Origin: Pantoea sp. WMus005
GTDB taxonomy: Bacteria; Pseudomonadota; Gammaproteobacteria; Enterobacterales; Enterobacteriaceae
Direction of reading: 5' to 3'
Length of the DNA: 64,000 nucleotides
Assembly: GCF_013415305.1 (NCBI RefSeq)
Contig: NZ_JACBXU010000001.1
Location: forward strand, 744,001 to 808,000
Each line of letters begins with the position of its first letter. Positions within the stretch are counted from its first letter, which is position 1. This document shows positions 1-8,608 of the stretch, one piece after another. A program made the translations under genes and the position numbers. The notes under the pieces are model-generated. The model worked only from the letters and a program-made list of their open reading frames with translations, was not told the origin of the DNA and ran no database searches.

Positions 1-3
1 ACA

Positions 4-1113
4 ATGCGTTTCCGCCGCAAGGCACTGCTGCTTCCTCTGCTGGCAATTTCTGCTTCCGCGGCTGCGGCGGTTCCTCAGGTTACCGTTAGCGTCAACGACA
101 AGCAGTGTGAGCCGATGAGCTTAACGGTCAAGGCCGGCAAGACCCAGTTTCTGATTAAAAACAACAGCCAGAAGGCGCTGGAGTGGGAAATCCTGAAAGG
201 GGTGCTGGTGGTTGAAGAGCGTGAAAACATCGCGCCAGGCTTCAGTCAGAAGCTGACCGCCAATCTGGAAGCCGGTGAATATGAGATGACCTGTGGCCTG
301 CTGAGCAACCCAAAAGGCAAGCTGATTGTGCAGGCGGGCGAGGGCGCAGCGAAAAGCAGCACGTCGGCACGGATGCAGCTGGAAGGTCCAATCACCGAAT
401 ATAAAGCTTATGTGACGGATCAGGTGAACCAGCTGGTCAGCAACACCCAGGCGTTCACGGATGCCGTTAAAGCGGGTGATGTGGAAAAAGCCAAAGCGCT
501 GTTTGCCCCAACGCGTCAGTATTACGAGCGTATTGAGCCGATTGCTGAGCTGTTCTCCGACCTCGACGGCAGCATTGATGCCCGTGAAGATGACTACGAA
601 AAGAAAGCGGCCGATCCTAAGTTCACCGGTTTCCACCGTCTTGAAAAAGCGCTGTTTGCTGATAACAGCACCAAAGGCATGGCGGACTACGCAGATAAGC
701 TGAATAAAGACGTGAAAGATTTGCAGGTGCGCATCAGCGAACTGGCCTTCCCGCCAGCTAAAGTGGTTGGCGGCGCGGCTGGTCTGATTGAAGAAGTGGC
801 CTCCAGCAAAATCTCCGGTGAAGAAGATCGCTACAGCCGTACCGACCTGTGGGACTTCCAGGCGAACATTGATGGCGCGCAGAAAATTGTTGAGCTGCTG
901 CGCCCGATGGTGAGCAAAGCGAATCCGCAGTTGCTGGCCAAGGTTGATGCCAACTTCAAAAAAGTCGATGCAATCCTGAGCAAGTACCGCACCAAAACCG
1001 GTTTCGAATCTTACGAGAAACTGACCAGCGCCGACCGTAACGCGCTGAAAGGACCGATCACCGCGCTGGCGGAAGATCTTTCATTACTTCGTGGCACCCT
1101 GGGTCTGGATTAA
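4..1113 (+). CDS. efeO: EfeO, periplasmic iron-uptake component
   Basis: Periplasmic component of the EfeUOB ferrous/ferric iron uptake system. The N-terminus is a Sec-type signal peptide (basic MRFRRKA, hydrophobic core, Ala-rich cleavage region near residue 22). A cupredoxin-like domain follows (about residues 25-112), then the M75-type helical domain (about 125-369) with its HRLEKAL motif near residue 211, the HxxE metal site of the family. Length (369 aa) is near the roughly 375 aa norm. The stop lies 2 bases before efeB, so the two are translationally linked; efeU is expected just upstream of the window. The codon before this ATG reads Thr and E. coli EfeO begins MTINFRR, so the true start may be an ATG two codons earlier, outside the window. 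Family assignment is very secure. Confidence 0.95.
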   Translation: MRFRRKALLLPLLAISASAAAAVPQVTVSVNDKQCEPMSLTVKAGKTQFLIKNNSQKALEWEILKGVLVVEERENIAPGFSQKLTANLEAGEYEMTCGLLSNPKGKLIVQAGEGAAKSSTSARMQLEGPITEYKAYVTDQVNQLVSNTQAFTDAVKAGDVEKAKALFAPTRQYYERIEPIAELFSDLDGSIDAREDDYEKKAADPKFTGFHRLEKALFADNSTKGMADYADKLNKDVKDLQVRISELAFPPAKVVGGAAGLIEEVASSKISGEEDRYSRTDLWDFQANIDGAQKIVELLRPMVSKANPQLLAKVDANFKKVDAILSKYRTKTGFESYEKLTSADRNALKGPITALAEDLSLLRGTLGLD

Positions 1114-1115
1114 TC

Positions 1116-2393
1116 ATGAGTCGTAAGGAAGATGACGCGCAGCCTGCGCGCCGTCGTTTACTGAAAGGCCTGGGTCTGCTGGGCGGCGCGGCGGCAATCG
1201 GCGGCGGTTGCCCGTTCCATGCCGCTGCGGCGGACAGCTTTTCGCCGGGTACGGTAACGCCGCAGGCACGTCAGCAGACACAACCATTCTACGGTCCACA
1301 TCAGGCGGGGATCACGACGCCCCAGCAGGCATCGATGATGCTGGTGGCGTTTGACCTGCTCAGCAGTGATAAAGCGGAGCTGAAGCGTCTGTTTCAGCTA
1401 CTGACGCAGCGTATCGCCTTCCTCACCACGGGCGGTCCGGCACCCGCGGTGACTAATCCGCAACTGCCGCCGATGGATTCCGGCATTCTTGGGGCGACTA
1501 TCGCGCCTGATAACCTGACGATTACCGTGTCGGTCGGCCATTCGCTGTTTGATGAACGCTTTGGTTTAGCACCGCACAAGCCGAAAAAATTGCAGCCGAT
1601 GACGCGCTTCCCGAATGATTCGCTCGATGCCAGTCAGTGTCATGGCGACCTGCTGTTGCAGATCTGTGCCAACACGCAGGATACGGTGATTCATGCGTTG
1701 CGCGACATCATCAAGCATACGCCTGACCTGCTGGGCGTACGCTGGCGGCGCGAAGGTTTTATCTCCGACCACGCGGCACGCAGTCAGGGGCAGGAGACGC
1801 CAATCAATCTGCTGGGCTTCAAAGATGGCACCGCTAATCCGGATACGCACAATCCTGCGCTGATGAATCAGCTGCTGTGGGTGACCGCCGACCAGGGCGA
1901 ACCGGACTGGGCGCGAAATGGTAGCTATCAGGCTGTGCGTCTCATCCGCTTTCACGTGGAGATGTGGGACCGCACCCCGCTGGGTGAGCAGCAGACCATC
2001 TTTGGACGCGAGAAGCTGAGCGGCGCGCCACTGGGGATGAAGCATGAACGTGACGTTCCGGACTATGCACGCGACCCGGACGGCGATGTTATTGCACTGG
2101 ATGCGCATATCCGTCTTGCGAATCCCCGCACGCCGGAGACTGCCAGCAGCCTGATGCTGCGACGCGGCTACAGTTACTCCGCGGGTATCTCTGCATCCGG
2201 CCAGCTGGAGATGGGATTACTGTTTGTCTGCTATCAGCACGATCTGGAACGCGGTTTCCTCACGGTGCAGCAGCGTCTGAACGGTGAAGCGCTGGAGGAA
2301 TATATCCGGCCATTTGGCGGCGGGTACTTTTTCGCTTTACCTGGTATTCCTGACGCCAGCCATTATTTAGCGCAGTCACTGCTGGAAGCCTGA
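1116..2393 (+). CDS. efeB: EfeB, Tat-exported DyP-type deferrochelatase/peroxidase
   Basis: Haem-dependent dye-decolourising peroxidase of the EfeUOB system, exported by the Tat pathway. It is proposed to oxidise ferrous iron, or to release iron from haem, for EfeO/EfeU. The sequence shows a twin-arginine leader ([13 protein letters not shown] from residue 12, then an Ala-rich h-region) and the diagnostic DyP motif GFKDGTANP near residue 235, whose Asp is the distal haem-pocket acid. Two ferredoxin-like halves end in a conserved [11 protein letters not shown] tail. At 425 aa it is full length. It follows efeO by 2 bases and no promoter fits between them, so the genes are co-transcribed. Iron (Fur) control would act upstream of efeU, outside this window. 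Confidence 0.95.
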   Translation: MSRKEDDAQPARRRLLKGLGLLGGAAAIGGGCPFHAAAADSFSPGTVTPQARQQTQPFYGPHQAGITTPQQASMMLVAFDLLSSDKAELKRLFQLLTQRIAFLTTGGPAPAVTNPQLPPMDSGILGATIAPDNLTITVSVGHSLFDERFGLAPHKPKKLQPMTRFPNDSLDASQCHGDLLLQICANTQDTVIHALRDIIKHTPDLLGVRWRREGFISDHAARSQGQETPINLLGFKDGTANPDTHNPALMNQLLWVTADQGEPDWARNGSYQAVRLIRFHVEMWDRTPLGEQQTIFGREKLSGAPLGMKHERDVPDYARDPDGDVIALDAHIRLANPRTPETASSLMLRRGYSYSAGISASGQLEMGLLFVCYQHDLERGFLTVQQRLNGEALEEYIRPFGGGYFFALPGIPDASHYLAQSLLEA

Positions 2394-2964
2394 TTAAATT
2401 TTAACCATTGTGGGCGAGCCTGATTCTGGCCGTCCACTTATTCAGTTTCAGCGCTAAGCCTGCTGAGTTTAAACTGAGATTTCACGGATGTCTGGTCCAG
2501 ATAAAATATGCTAATTCACTGAAATGTATGAATTTTACATTCTGGCGTAAAAGAAAGATCTGCGCGTACTAAGCAATTCCTTTATCAGCAGGTAAAATTA
2601 CTGTTGCAAAGCTCCAGTAAAATGGTGCAATTTATTAAACAGGCGTAATCGGATGTGTTGATGTATCACACTGGAGTTCGCGCATGGGTCGAGTCTTTAA
2701 TGGAAAGTCACTGTCACTGAATAAATTGCGCCTGACCGCGAGGGCAATTCTGCCTCGTTATTTCTCCCTTCTTTCAACCCATTCTTTTGTCCTGTCGCAT
2801 TCTGTTTTATCCGGTGTTCAGCCACGCCAGTGCGTTGTTGTATACCCACTATCCTGTCCTGTCATGGCTCTAAAGGAAGCCAACTGAAACCTCTAAAGCG
2901 TTCACGTAATCGCAACAGGCCACCGGCCTCGCGCAGGAAATGAAACCAACTGAAAGGTGCCACT
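2394..2964. other. Intergenic region between efeB and phoH
   Basis: About 570 bases, AT-rich in its first half, with no convincing terminator after efeB. A 67-codon frame at 2684-2887 starts with ATG behind a modest TGGAG. Its product (Ser/Leu-rich, no recognisable domain) resembles nothing I know, so I do not call it a gene. It could be a leader frame for phoH, since it ends 77 bases before the phoH start. CTGTC-like elements near 2795-2815 hint at a Pho box, but the two halves are spaced one base short of the consensus and I do not claim one. Confidence 0.4.
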
Positions 2965-3753
2965 ATGGGAAGACAGAAAGCAGTGATCAAAGCGCGTCGT
3001 GAAGCCAGAAGAGTGCTTCGCAGTGACTCACGCAGTCATCGTCAGCGCGAAGAAGAGTCGGTCACTTCGCTGGTGCATATGAGTGGACTGGATGCCATTG
3101 GCATGGCGCGCGATACGCGCGACCGGTTGCCGATTGAAGCCCGTAATGAAGCTCAGGCGCACTATCTCAATGCCATAGGAACGAAACAGCTAATCTTCGC
3201 AACCGGTGAAGCCGGATGCGGTAAAACCTGGATCAGTGCCGCGAAAGCGGCTGAGGCCCTGATTAATAAGGATATCGACAGGATTATCGTTACGCGCCCG
3301 GTACTGCAGGCAGATGAGGATTTGGGCTTCCTGCCCGGTGATATTTCTGAGAAATTCGCCCCTTATTTCCGCCCGGTTTATGACATTCTGGTTAAACGTC
3401 TTGGCGCATCATTTATGCAATATTGTCTGCGTCCGGAAATTGCCAAAGTAGAGATTGCGCCCTTCGCCTATATGCGTGGCCGCACCTTTGAAAATGCAGT
3501 GGTAATTCTGGATGAGGCGCAGAACGTGACCGCTGCGCAGATGAAAATGTTCCTGACCCGACTGGGCGAAAACGTCACAGTCATTGTTAACGGCGATATT
3601 ACCCAGTGCGACTTGCCCGCTGGGGTGCCTTCCGGTCTCGCGGACGCGCTGGCGCGTTTTGAAGAGGACGAGATGGTAGGCATTGTGCGCTTTGGCAAAG
3701 AGGATTGTGTGCGTTCTGCGCTGTGTCAGCGCACCCTGCACGCGTATAGCTAG
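2965..3753 (+). CDS. phoH: PhoH family P-loop ATPase
   Basis: Cytoplasmic PhoH-type nucleotide-binding protein (262 aa). A Walker A motif GEAGCGKT lies at about residue 82 and a Walker B motif VVILDEAQN at about residue 179, within the single PhoH/superfamily I helicase-like domain. The first 55 residues are very basic and charged (RRxxRRVLRSDSRSHRQR), suggesting nucleic-acid contact. E. coli PhoH is phosphate-starvation inducible and lies in the same place beside efeB and serX, which supports orthology. The biochemical role remains poorly defined in the family. The start is the ATG behind AAAGGTG with a 6-7 base spacer. A strong hairpin terminator follows the stop. Confidence 0.88.
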   Translation: MGRQKAVIKARREARRVLRSDSRSHRQREEESVTSLVHMSGLDAIGMARDTRDRLPIEARNEAQAHYLNAIGTKQLIFATGEAGCGKTWISAAKAAEALINKDIDRIIVTRPVLQADEDLGFLPGDISEKFAPYFRPVYDILVKRLGASFMQYCLRPEIAKVEIAPFAYMRGRTFENAVVILDEAQNVTAAQMKMFLTRLGENVTVIVNGDITQCDLPAGVPSGLADALARFEEDEMVGIVRFGKEDCVRSALCQRTLHAYS

Positions 3754-3781
3754 CGTTTGATTGAGTAGAAGTGTAGCGCCC

Positions 3782-3809
3782 AAACCCGGCTCCGGCCGGG
3801 TTTTCTTTT
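3782..3809 (+). terminator. Rho-independent terminator after phoH
   Basis: Perfect 8 bp stem AACCCGGC/GCCGGGTT with a TCCG loop, followed by TTCTTTT. It also separates phoH from the convergent acyltransferase gene. Confidence 0.85.
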
Positions 3810-3823
3810 GTCAGCTTTAACGA

Positions 3824-4885
3824 TCATTCTCTGTTAGTCAGTTTTTTGGCAAATTGCATAGATGGACGTTCTATTAGCCTGAAGCTGGCATAGGCAAGCA
3901 GGCCTGAGAGCATAGCTGATAGCAGCATATTGATATAGGGTGAGCCTGGAATGAACGATGCAATAATTTGTTGCATTGGAAACGCCCATAAATATATTCC
4001 ATAAGATATATCATGCTTGATTTTGATTTTGTTAATAAATGATAAGGAGGAAATATAAAGTAATAAAAAGGATGTGAATATATAAAACAAGGCGGTTTTT
4101 GTTAAATCATTATTTGCCAGGAAGAAAATCAGTAAAGCAACCACTGCCAGTACTAAGAACGATGTGGTTGTGATTTTCTCTTTGAATATAGCCAGAAGGC
4201 ACCCGATTGAGAAAAACGGGTACAACAGATAGATGCTTGGGTCATCTGATTTCGAAATCAGCATTCCTTTAAACGGAGTAAAGGGTTCGATGAGTATGGC
4301 TAGCGAGATCATCGCGATAAATGCTTTTTTGTAAGGTCCGAAAACAAGGCTCACTAAATATATGATCAATAAGTAAAAATAAGCCTTCACCTCTATGGGG
4401 ATAGTCCAGAGAGAGCCATTAACGGCCGTTAGTGTATTGTGGGTGAAGACTCCAGGCAGCGTATACTGGACATTAAATTTCAAGGTCCTGACAATGTAAT
4501 GTAAGGTCTCTTTGGATGTGAAATACTCTCCAACAGAAACGCTACTTAACCATGGGCCAATAATCAAAGTAAAAGTAACAATAACTACCAGGTATGCCGG
4601 ATAAACCCTAAAAACTCGCGAGGCTACATAATGCGCTATTCTCCCATTACTAAGCAGGCTATTGGTAACCAGTAATCCACTGATGAGGAAGAAAGCTTTG
4701 ACGGCTACACCACCAAACGCAACATACCCCAGTAATGTAAAATTATAAAGAATATCATTGCTACCAATAGCAGGAGACAAGGCAAATGCATGCGAGTAAA
4801 TAACAAAGAGTGCGCATGCAATCCTGATTAAGTCGAGATTGTTATTACCTTTATCCAAAAATTGACTTACTGGCAAATGCTTCAT
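3824..4885 (-). CDS. Membrane acyltransferase, family 3 (OafA/WecH/YrhL type)
   Basis: Multi-pass inner-membrane acyltransferase of the acyltransferase-3 family (353 aa). Near the N-terminus, in LDLIRIACALFVIYSHAF, Arg21 and His32 form the R-X10-H motif used by this family to transfer acyl (often acetyl) groups to surface sugars. About ten hydrophobic helices follow, and no SGNH extension is present. The start is ATG with GGAGTAA upstream. The gene is clearly AT-richer than its neighbours (about 30-43% G+C in sampled lines against well over 50% around it) and uses AT-ending codons. It stands alone between phoH and tRNA-Ser, with no glycan cluster beside it. I infer horizontal acquisition and a role in O-antigen, exopolysaccharide or membrane-derived oligosaccharide acylation; the substrate cannot be read from sequence. 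Confidence 0.85.
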   Translation of the reverse strand: MKHLPVSQFLDKGNNNLDLIRIACALFVIYSHAFALSPAIGSNDILYNFTLLGYVAFGGVAVKAFFLISGLLVTNSLLSNGRIAHYVASRVFRVYPAYLVVIVTFTLIIGPWLSSVSVGEYFTSKETLHYIVRTLKFNVQYTLPGVFTHNTLTAVNGSLWTIPIEVKAYFYLLIIYLVSLVFGPYKKAFIAMISLAILIEPFTPFKGMLISKSDDPSIYLLYPFFSIGCLLAIFKEKITTTSFLVLAVVALLIFFLANNDLTKTALFYIFTSFLLLYISSLSFINKIKIKHDISYGIYLWAFPMQQIIASFIPGSPYINMLLSAMLSGLLAYASFRLIERPSMQFAKKLTNRE

Positions 4886-5095
4886 CAGGGGCGTTACTCC
4901 AGAATAAATTTATAATTAGTTAGTCTTTTAATACAACCTACCCATATGTACGAAATTAATACGTCTGGCAGAATGTGGCCTTGAAAAGAATGGATTCGCG
5001 TCTCTCACCCTGCGAACAGCGTCGCAGGCTTGGTTATACGACGGGCTGCGCACGCGGTCTTGCCCGCCGGGGATTTTTACTCCCTCTTTCTGATG

Positions 5096-5126
5096 CAAAA
5101 AAAAGCCTGAACTTTCGTTCAGGCTC
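5096..5126 (-). terminator. Terminator of tRNA-Ser
   Basis: On the minus strand, a perfect 9 bp stem AGCCTGAAC/GTTCAGGCT with a GAAA tetraloop runs into eight T residues, just downstream of the tRNA 3' end. Confidence 0.9.
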
Positions 5127-5137
5127 TTCTTTGAAGA

Positions 5138-5225
5138 TGGCGGTGAGAGAGGGGTTCGAACCCTCGATACGTTGCCGTATACACACTTTCCAGGCGTGCT
5201 CCTTCAGCCACTCGGACACCTCACC
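5138..5225 (-). tRNA. serX: tRNA-Ser(GGA)
   Basis: An 88-nt class II tRNA with the long variable arm typical of serine tRNAs. The acceptor 5' GGTGAGG pairs with CTCACC, followed by a GCCA 3' end with the CCA encoded. The anticodon loop CTGGAAA gives anticodon GGA (positions 5191-5189), reading UCC/UCU. The T-loop GGTTCGAACC is intact. It matches E. coli serW/serX almost base for base and, as in E. coli, lies beyond phoH. A strong terminator follows. Confidence 0.96.
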
Positions 5226-5401
5226 AGATTTACTTCACTGACCGCGCTGGGTCAACGGGGCGGTACTATAGGGAGTCGGCTGAAAACGGTCAAGCACTAT
5301 TTTCCTCTTTTGTTCTATTCGCTTAAGCTCTGAACGAATCGATTTACTGCGGCATAAAACCGGGGATTTATGCCGCATAGCGTGCCCCGTCAAAGGCTAA
5401 A

Positions 5402-5935
5402 TCAGCTCTTTACCCGGTTCGCGAAACTTTTGCGTAGCTTTTGCAGTTTCGGTGGGATGACCGCCATGCAGTAGCCGTTGCGCTGGCCCGCGCCTTCCCA
5501 GTAATCCTGATGATAGGCTTCAGCCGGATACCACTCTTTCAGCGGCTCGATAGTGGTCACTACCGGCACCTCATGATCGGCCTGAGCACGGGCAATAGCC
5601 GCGTGCGCTTCCGCTTGCTGCTCTGCATTAGCCGGGAAGATCGCCGAGCGATACTGGGTACCGATATCGTTACCCTGACGGTTAAGCTGGGTAGGATCGT
5701 GTGTCACAAAGCTGATATCCAGCAGATCGCCGTAGGTCACTTTCTCTGGATCAAAGCCAATGCGTATCGCTTCGGCATGTCCGGTTGCCCCGCTGCAGAC
5801 CTGCTCATACGTTGGATTAGGACGGGCACCGCCGGTATAGCCGCTTTCAACCGACTCAACGCCGATCACATCCTTAAATACCGCTTCGGTACACCAGAAA
5901 CAGCCACCAGCGATAACTGCGTATTCGATTGCCAT
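5402..5935 (-). CDS. msrA: Peptide methionine-(S)-S-oxide reductase MsrA
   Basis: Repairs oxidised methionine (S-sulfoxide form) in proteins and free methionine, using thioredoxin. The catalytic motif GGCFWC is at residues 10-15 (nucleophile Cys12), followed by the conserved GYTGG and GHAEA segments and HQDYW near residue 143. A C-terminal Cys in GYCMAV is a plausible resolving cysteine. At 177 aa it is the short type, lacking the N-terminal extension of the 212-aa E. coli enzyme. The ATG lies behind AGGAG with a 9-base spacer. It lies 59 bases downstream of the flavin reductase gene on the same strand. Confidence 0.92.
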   Translation of the reverse strand: MAIEYAVIAGGCFWCTEAVFKDVIGVESVESGYTGGARPNPTYEQVCSGATGHAEAIRIGFDPEKVTYGDLLDISFVTHDPTQLNRQGNDIGTQYRSAIFPANAEQQAEAHAAIARAQADHEVPVVTTIEPLKEWYPAEAYHQDYWEGAGQRNGYCMAVIPPKLQKLRKSFANRVKS

Positions 5936-5994
5936 AATAATTTACTCCTGTCAGGTCGAAAGAGGTGAATGGGGGCGCGGCAGACTGCTTTCAA

Positions 5995-6561
5995 CTAGAT
6001 CAGCATCTCCGGTTTAAAATCGCCGCTCTTATCGAGCATTTTGTCGCTCATCACGCTGAAGCGGCCTTCGCCCGTGTAGTGCAGGGTAGCGGGATATTCC
6101 GGCTGCTCGGCGACATGGGCTTTCACAATCTCAAAAATAAACAGGTTGTAGTTGGCGACCATCGAATCGTCATAGAGCTGACATTCAAAGCTGGCAAAAC
6201 ATTCGGCAATCATCGGTGCGCCCACGACCTGAGCGGGTTCCGGGGTCAGACCAAATGCTTCAAACTTATCAAGCTGGTCGCCGTGGCTATTGCCGATGGC
6301 GACAACCTCATCAATGAGGGAAGCGGCGGGGATATTCAGAACGCACTGACCGCTATTGCGGATCAGCTCGTGGCTGTGATTCATTCCGGAAATCATGCAG
6401 CCGACCAGGGACGGCGAGAACTCCAGAACTGTGTGCCAGCCGAGCGTCATGATGTCGTGCTGATCCTGATACTGGGAACTGAGCAGCAGCACGGGTCCGG
6501 GTTCAAGGTACTTGCGGGCTTTGCTGACCGGAAAAGCATATTTGTGCATGCGTTGGCTCAT
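5995..6561 (-). CDS. Flavin reductase-like FMN-binding protein
   Basis: A 188-aa protein of the flavin reductase (DIM6/NTAB) split-barrel family. The segments LLSSQYQDQHDIMTLGWH (about 25-43) and FSPSLVGCMISGMNHSHELI (about 48-67) correspond to the FMN-binding part; a VVGAPMIAECFASFECQL strand follows near 120. Such proteins bind FMN and either reduce it with NAD(P)H for a partner oxygenase or act alone; the substrate is not inferable and no oxygenase gene is adjacent. The start is ATG behind AGGAG with good spacing. msrA follows on the same strand 59 bases later, so a small redox operon is possible. Confidence 0.75.
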   Translation of the reverse strand: MSQRMHKYAFPVSKARKYLEPGPVLLLSSQYQDQHDIMTLGWHTVLEFSPSLVGCMISGMNHSHELIRNSGQCVLNIPAASLIDEVVAIGNSHGDQLDKFEAFGLTPEPAQVVGAPMIAECFASFECQLYDDSMVANYNLFIFEIVKAHVAEQPEYPATLHYTGEGRFSVMSDKMLDKSGDFKPEMLI

Positions 6562-6698
6562 GGCGTAACTCCTTTAACGGAAGGGTGCCATTAAGTGTAG
6601 AGCACACTGCGGGCGCAGCAGGAACACCCGTGGTCAGAAATGCGAGGTGGATGAGGGCGTTTGGGCAGATTCAACATTTTTAGCGGCCGTTACGCGAG

Positions 6699-6715
6699 CC
6701 TAAGGTTTCCTTAAT
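6699..6715 (+). promoter_or_regulatory. Putative PmrA box upstream of the 39-codon gene
   Basis: CCTAAG-N5-CTTAAT, two YTTAAK-like hexamers with the 11-base repeat spacing of PmrA (BasR) boxes, one mismatch in the first half. It lies 41 bases before the start codon of the small membrane protein gene and about 135 bases from the flavin reductase start. The eptA promoter in this window carries a closely related element (CTTAAG-N5-CCTAAT). Confidence 0.7.
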
Positions 6716-6756
6716 ATAGCCTCGCGATACTGCCAGCATTAACTGAGGATGATGCT

Positions 6757-6876
6757 ATGAAAACTGCTCCTGTTACCCTGTCTGCCCCTGTTTCGCGTCC
6801 GATGAGTGAATATGCTGCATTGCTGATTGCCGCAGCCACCGTTGTTCTTTTCCTGTCAGCCTGGTTTGCTGCTTAA
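6757..6876 (+). CDS. pmrR: PmrR-like 39-aa single-span membrane protein
   Basis: A 39-codon gene starting with ATG behind GAGGATG. The N-terminal 17 residues are polar (MKTAPVTLSAPVSRPMS), followed by one membrane helix and ending LFLSAWFAA. Its stop overlaps the pmrB stop tail-to-tail by 4 bases and a PmrA box lies upstream. PmrR of Salmonella and E. coli is a similarly tiny PmrA-induced membrane peptide with a C-terminal WFA-type end; it binds and inhibits the lipid A kinase LpxT so that EptA can modify the phosphate. Size, topology, control element and position beside pmrB all fit, though the N-terminal sequence is not alike. Identity as PmrR is inference; that it is a real gene is well supported. 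Confidence 0.65.
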   Translation: MKTAPVTLSAPVSRPMSEYAALLIAAATVVLFLSAWFAA

Positions 6877-7931
6877 AATTTAACGACGGCGCGGCATCCG
6901 CTTCGGTCGCGACGATTCTCTAAGAAAAACTGAAACCGGTGTAGCTGGACGATACGGCTGACGATGCTCAGCCCGAGTCCGATACCGCCGTAGCGACTGT
7001 CCATGCGGATAAATGCTTTACTCAGCTCGCCACTTTTACTCTCATCAATGCCAGGCCCCTCATCTTCCACCACCATCATCAGGTGGGGCACAGAGAGCAG
7101 CTGTACACTAATAGTGCTGTTCTCCGGGCTATAGCGATGGGCGTTTTCGACCAGGTTTCGCAGCAGCATCTTCAGCAGCGTGGCGTCACCGCGCACAAAC
7201 TGCTCCTGCGGCAGATCAAGCACCAGTGTCTGCTGATGCGCCTCCAGCATGATACTTAGCTCTGCTTCCATCGGCAGGATCACATCTTCGATCAGCCCGA
7301 CGTTCTGATAGGTGCCAGAGGTAAACGACTGTCCGGCACGCGCCAGATTCAGCAGCTGCGACACGCTATGCGTCATCTGATCCAAACGCTGCACCAGCGG
7401 CTGAACTTTGATATCGCTGTTACGTTCAATTAATTCCAGATGCAGGCGTAATCCCGCCAGGGGCGTACGTAACTCGTGCGCCACGTCGGCGGTGAACAGC
7501 CGTTCGCGTTCCAGACTGCTGTTCAGGCGGGCGACCAGCTGGTTGATTGCCTGAGTGACCGCATCGATCTCATGGACCTCACTGTAGCAGGCGACGGGTT
7601 CGAGATTCTCTTCGCTGCGACTCTCCAGCTCACGCTGCAACTGATACAGCGGCCGGGTGATCCACTTCACCGCCTGATAGCAGAGCAGCAGCGTCAGGGT
7701 AATCATCACCAGACTCGGTACCGCCAGACTGGCCACCGCTTCATGCACTTCACGCTTAACGTGACTGTCCATGTTGCGCTTCTGCAGCTGCGCCTCTACC
7801 AGAAACTGAATCTGCTCTTTACTCTCATGCCACAGCCAGACCACGCTGATGACCTGGAATACCAGCAGGATCAGACCAATGGTCAGGATGAGGCGAAAGC
7901 GCATACTGCGGTGATCGAAACGTCTTATCAT
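6873..7931 (-). CDS. pmrB: Sensor histidine kinase PmrB/BasS
   Basis: Inner-membrane sensor kinase of the PmrAB system, responding to ferric iron, mild acid and cationic peptides and phosphorylating PmrA. Order: TM1 (about 13-35), a short periplasmic segment (about 36-67) containing several Glu/His residues, TM2 (about 68-90), HAMP, HisKA with [10 protein letters not shown] (phospho-acceptor His152), and an HATPase with [17 protein letters not shown] and GLGLSI boxes. The classic ExxE iron-sensing motif is not obvious in the periplasmic loop. At 352 aa it is close to E. coli BasS (363). It overlaps pmrA by 4 bases (ATGA), so translation is coupled. Confidence 0.92.
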   Translation of the reverse strand: MIRRFDHRSMRFRLILTIGLILLVFQVISVVWLWHESKEQIQFLVEAQLQKRNMDSHVKREVHEAVASLAVPSLVMITLTLLLCYQAVKWITRPLYQLQRELESRSEENLEPVACYSEVHEIDAVTQAINQLVARLNSSLERERLFTADVAHELRTPLAGLRLHLELIERNSDIKVQPLVQRLDQMTHSVSQLLNLARAGQSFTSGTYQNVGLIEDVILPMEAELSIMLEAHQQTLVLDLPQEQFVRGDATLLKMLLRNLVENAHRYSPENSTISVQLLSVPHLMMVVEDEGPGIDESKSGELSKAFIRMDSRYGGIGLGLSIVSRIVQLHRFQFFLENRRDRSGCRAVVKF

Positions 7932-8608
7932 GTTCCCTCGCGAACGCCATCCTGCGTCACCAGTGCATAACCAAAACCGCGCACGGTGCGGATGGCGCTT
8001 TTACCAATTTTGTCGCGCAGATTATGGATGTGCACTTCCAGAGTATTAGTAGAAGGCTCGGTCTCCCAGTTATAAATATCCTGATAGAGAATTTCACGGT
8101 GTACCGGATTCCCGGCCTTGAGCATCAGCCGTGACAGAATCGCAAACTCTTTAGGCGTCAGATCCAGAAGGAGATCGTTGAGCATGATCTGACGATGCGT
8201 CATATCCAGCGCCAGCGCACCCACTCTGACATGACTGTCGCCCTGATTAACGTGACGGCGAATCAGTGCGCGGATACGCGCCAGCAACTCATCCAGCGAA
8301 AACGGTTTGATCAGATAGTCGTCCGCACCAGCGTCGAGACCGGCAATGCGCTCGCTGATGGTGTCGCGCGCGGTCAGGATCAGCACCGGCGTCATCTTCT
8401 TCTGGCGACGCAGTCGTATCAGGAAATGCAGGCCATCTTCGTCCGGCAAACCAAGGTCCAGCACCACCAGACTATAGAGGCCGCTGGCGAAGTGCGCTTC
8501 AGCATCCCGCACCCGCGTCACGCCGTCGCAGACATAGCCTTCACCTTCCAGCGCCAGCATCAGCCCCTGCAGCAGCAGGGCATCATCTTCCACTATCAAT
8601 ATTTTCAT
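7928..8608 (-). CDS. pmrA: Response regulator PmrA/BasR
   Basis: OmpR/PhoB-type transcription factor controlling eptA and other lipid A modification genes. Receiver domain residues are intact: acidic pocket Glu7-Asp8-Asp9, phospho-Asp51 in [12 protein letters not shown], Thr in LTARD, Lys in YLIKPF. The winged-helix output domain has [13 protein letters not shown] and the [15 protein letters not shown] recognition region. I start it at the ATG at 8608 (MKILIVEDD), which overlaps the eptA stop as TAATG, rather than six codons upstream. The product is 226 aa (E. coli 222). The eptA-pmrA-pmrB order matches enterobacterial pmrCAB. Confidence 0.93.
   Translation of the reverse strand: MKILIVEDDALLLQGLMLALEGEGYVCDGVTRVRDAEAHFASGLYSLVVLDLGLPDEDGLHFLIRLRRQKKMTPVLILTARDTISERIAGLDAGADDYLIKPFSLDELLARIRALIRRHVNQGDSHVRVGALALDMTHRQIMLNDLLLDLTPKEFAILSRLMLKAGNPVHREILYQDIYNWETEPSTNTLEVHIHNLRDKIGKSAIRTVRGFGYALVTQDGVREGT

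Noticed and set aside
2790..2820. Possible Pho box before phoH (CTGTCGC..CTGTTTT)
   Set aside because: Half-site spacing is one base short of the PhoB consensus and both halves are degenerate.
2684..2887. 67-codon frame upstream of phoH with a modest ribosome site
   Set aside because: No recognisable domain, low-complexity Ser/Leu composition; could be a leader, but evidence is too thin to call a gene.
4995..5012. TCTCTCACC near 5000 as a duplicated tRNA-Ser 3' end (att site)
   Set aside because: Only 9 bases and in inverted orientation; no integrase or second copy supports an attachment site.
4975..5241. Frame covering tRNA-Ser
   Set aside because: It is the reading frame over a tRNA gene and its terminator; no ribosome site.
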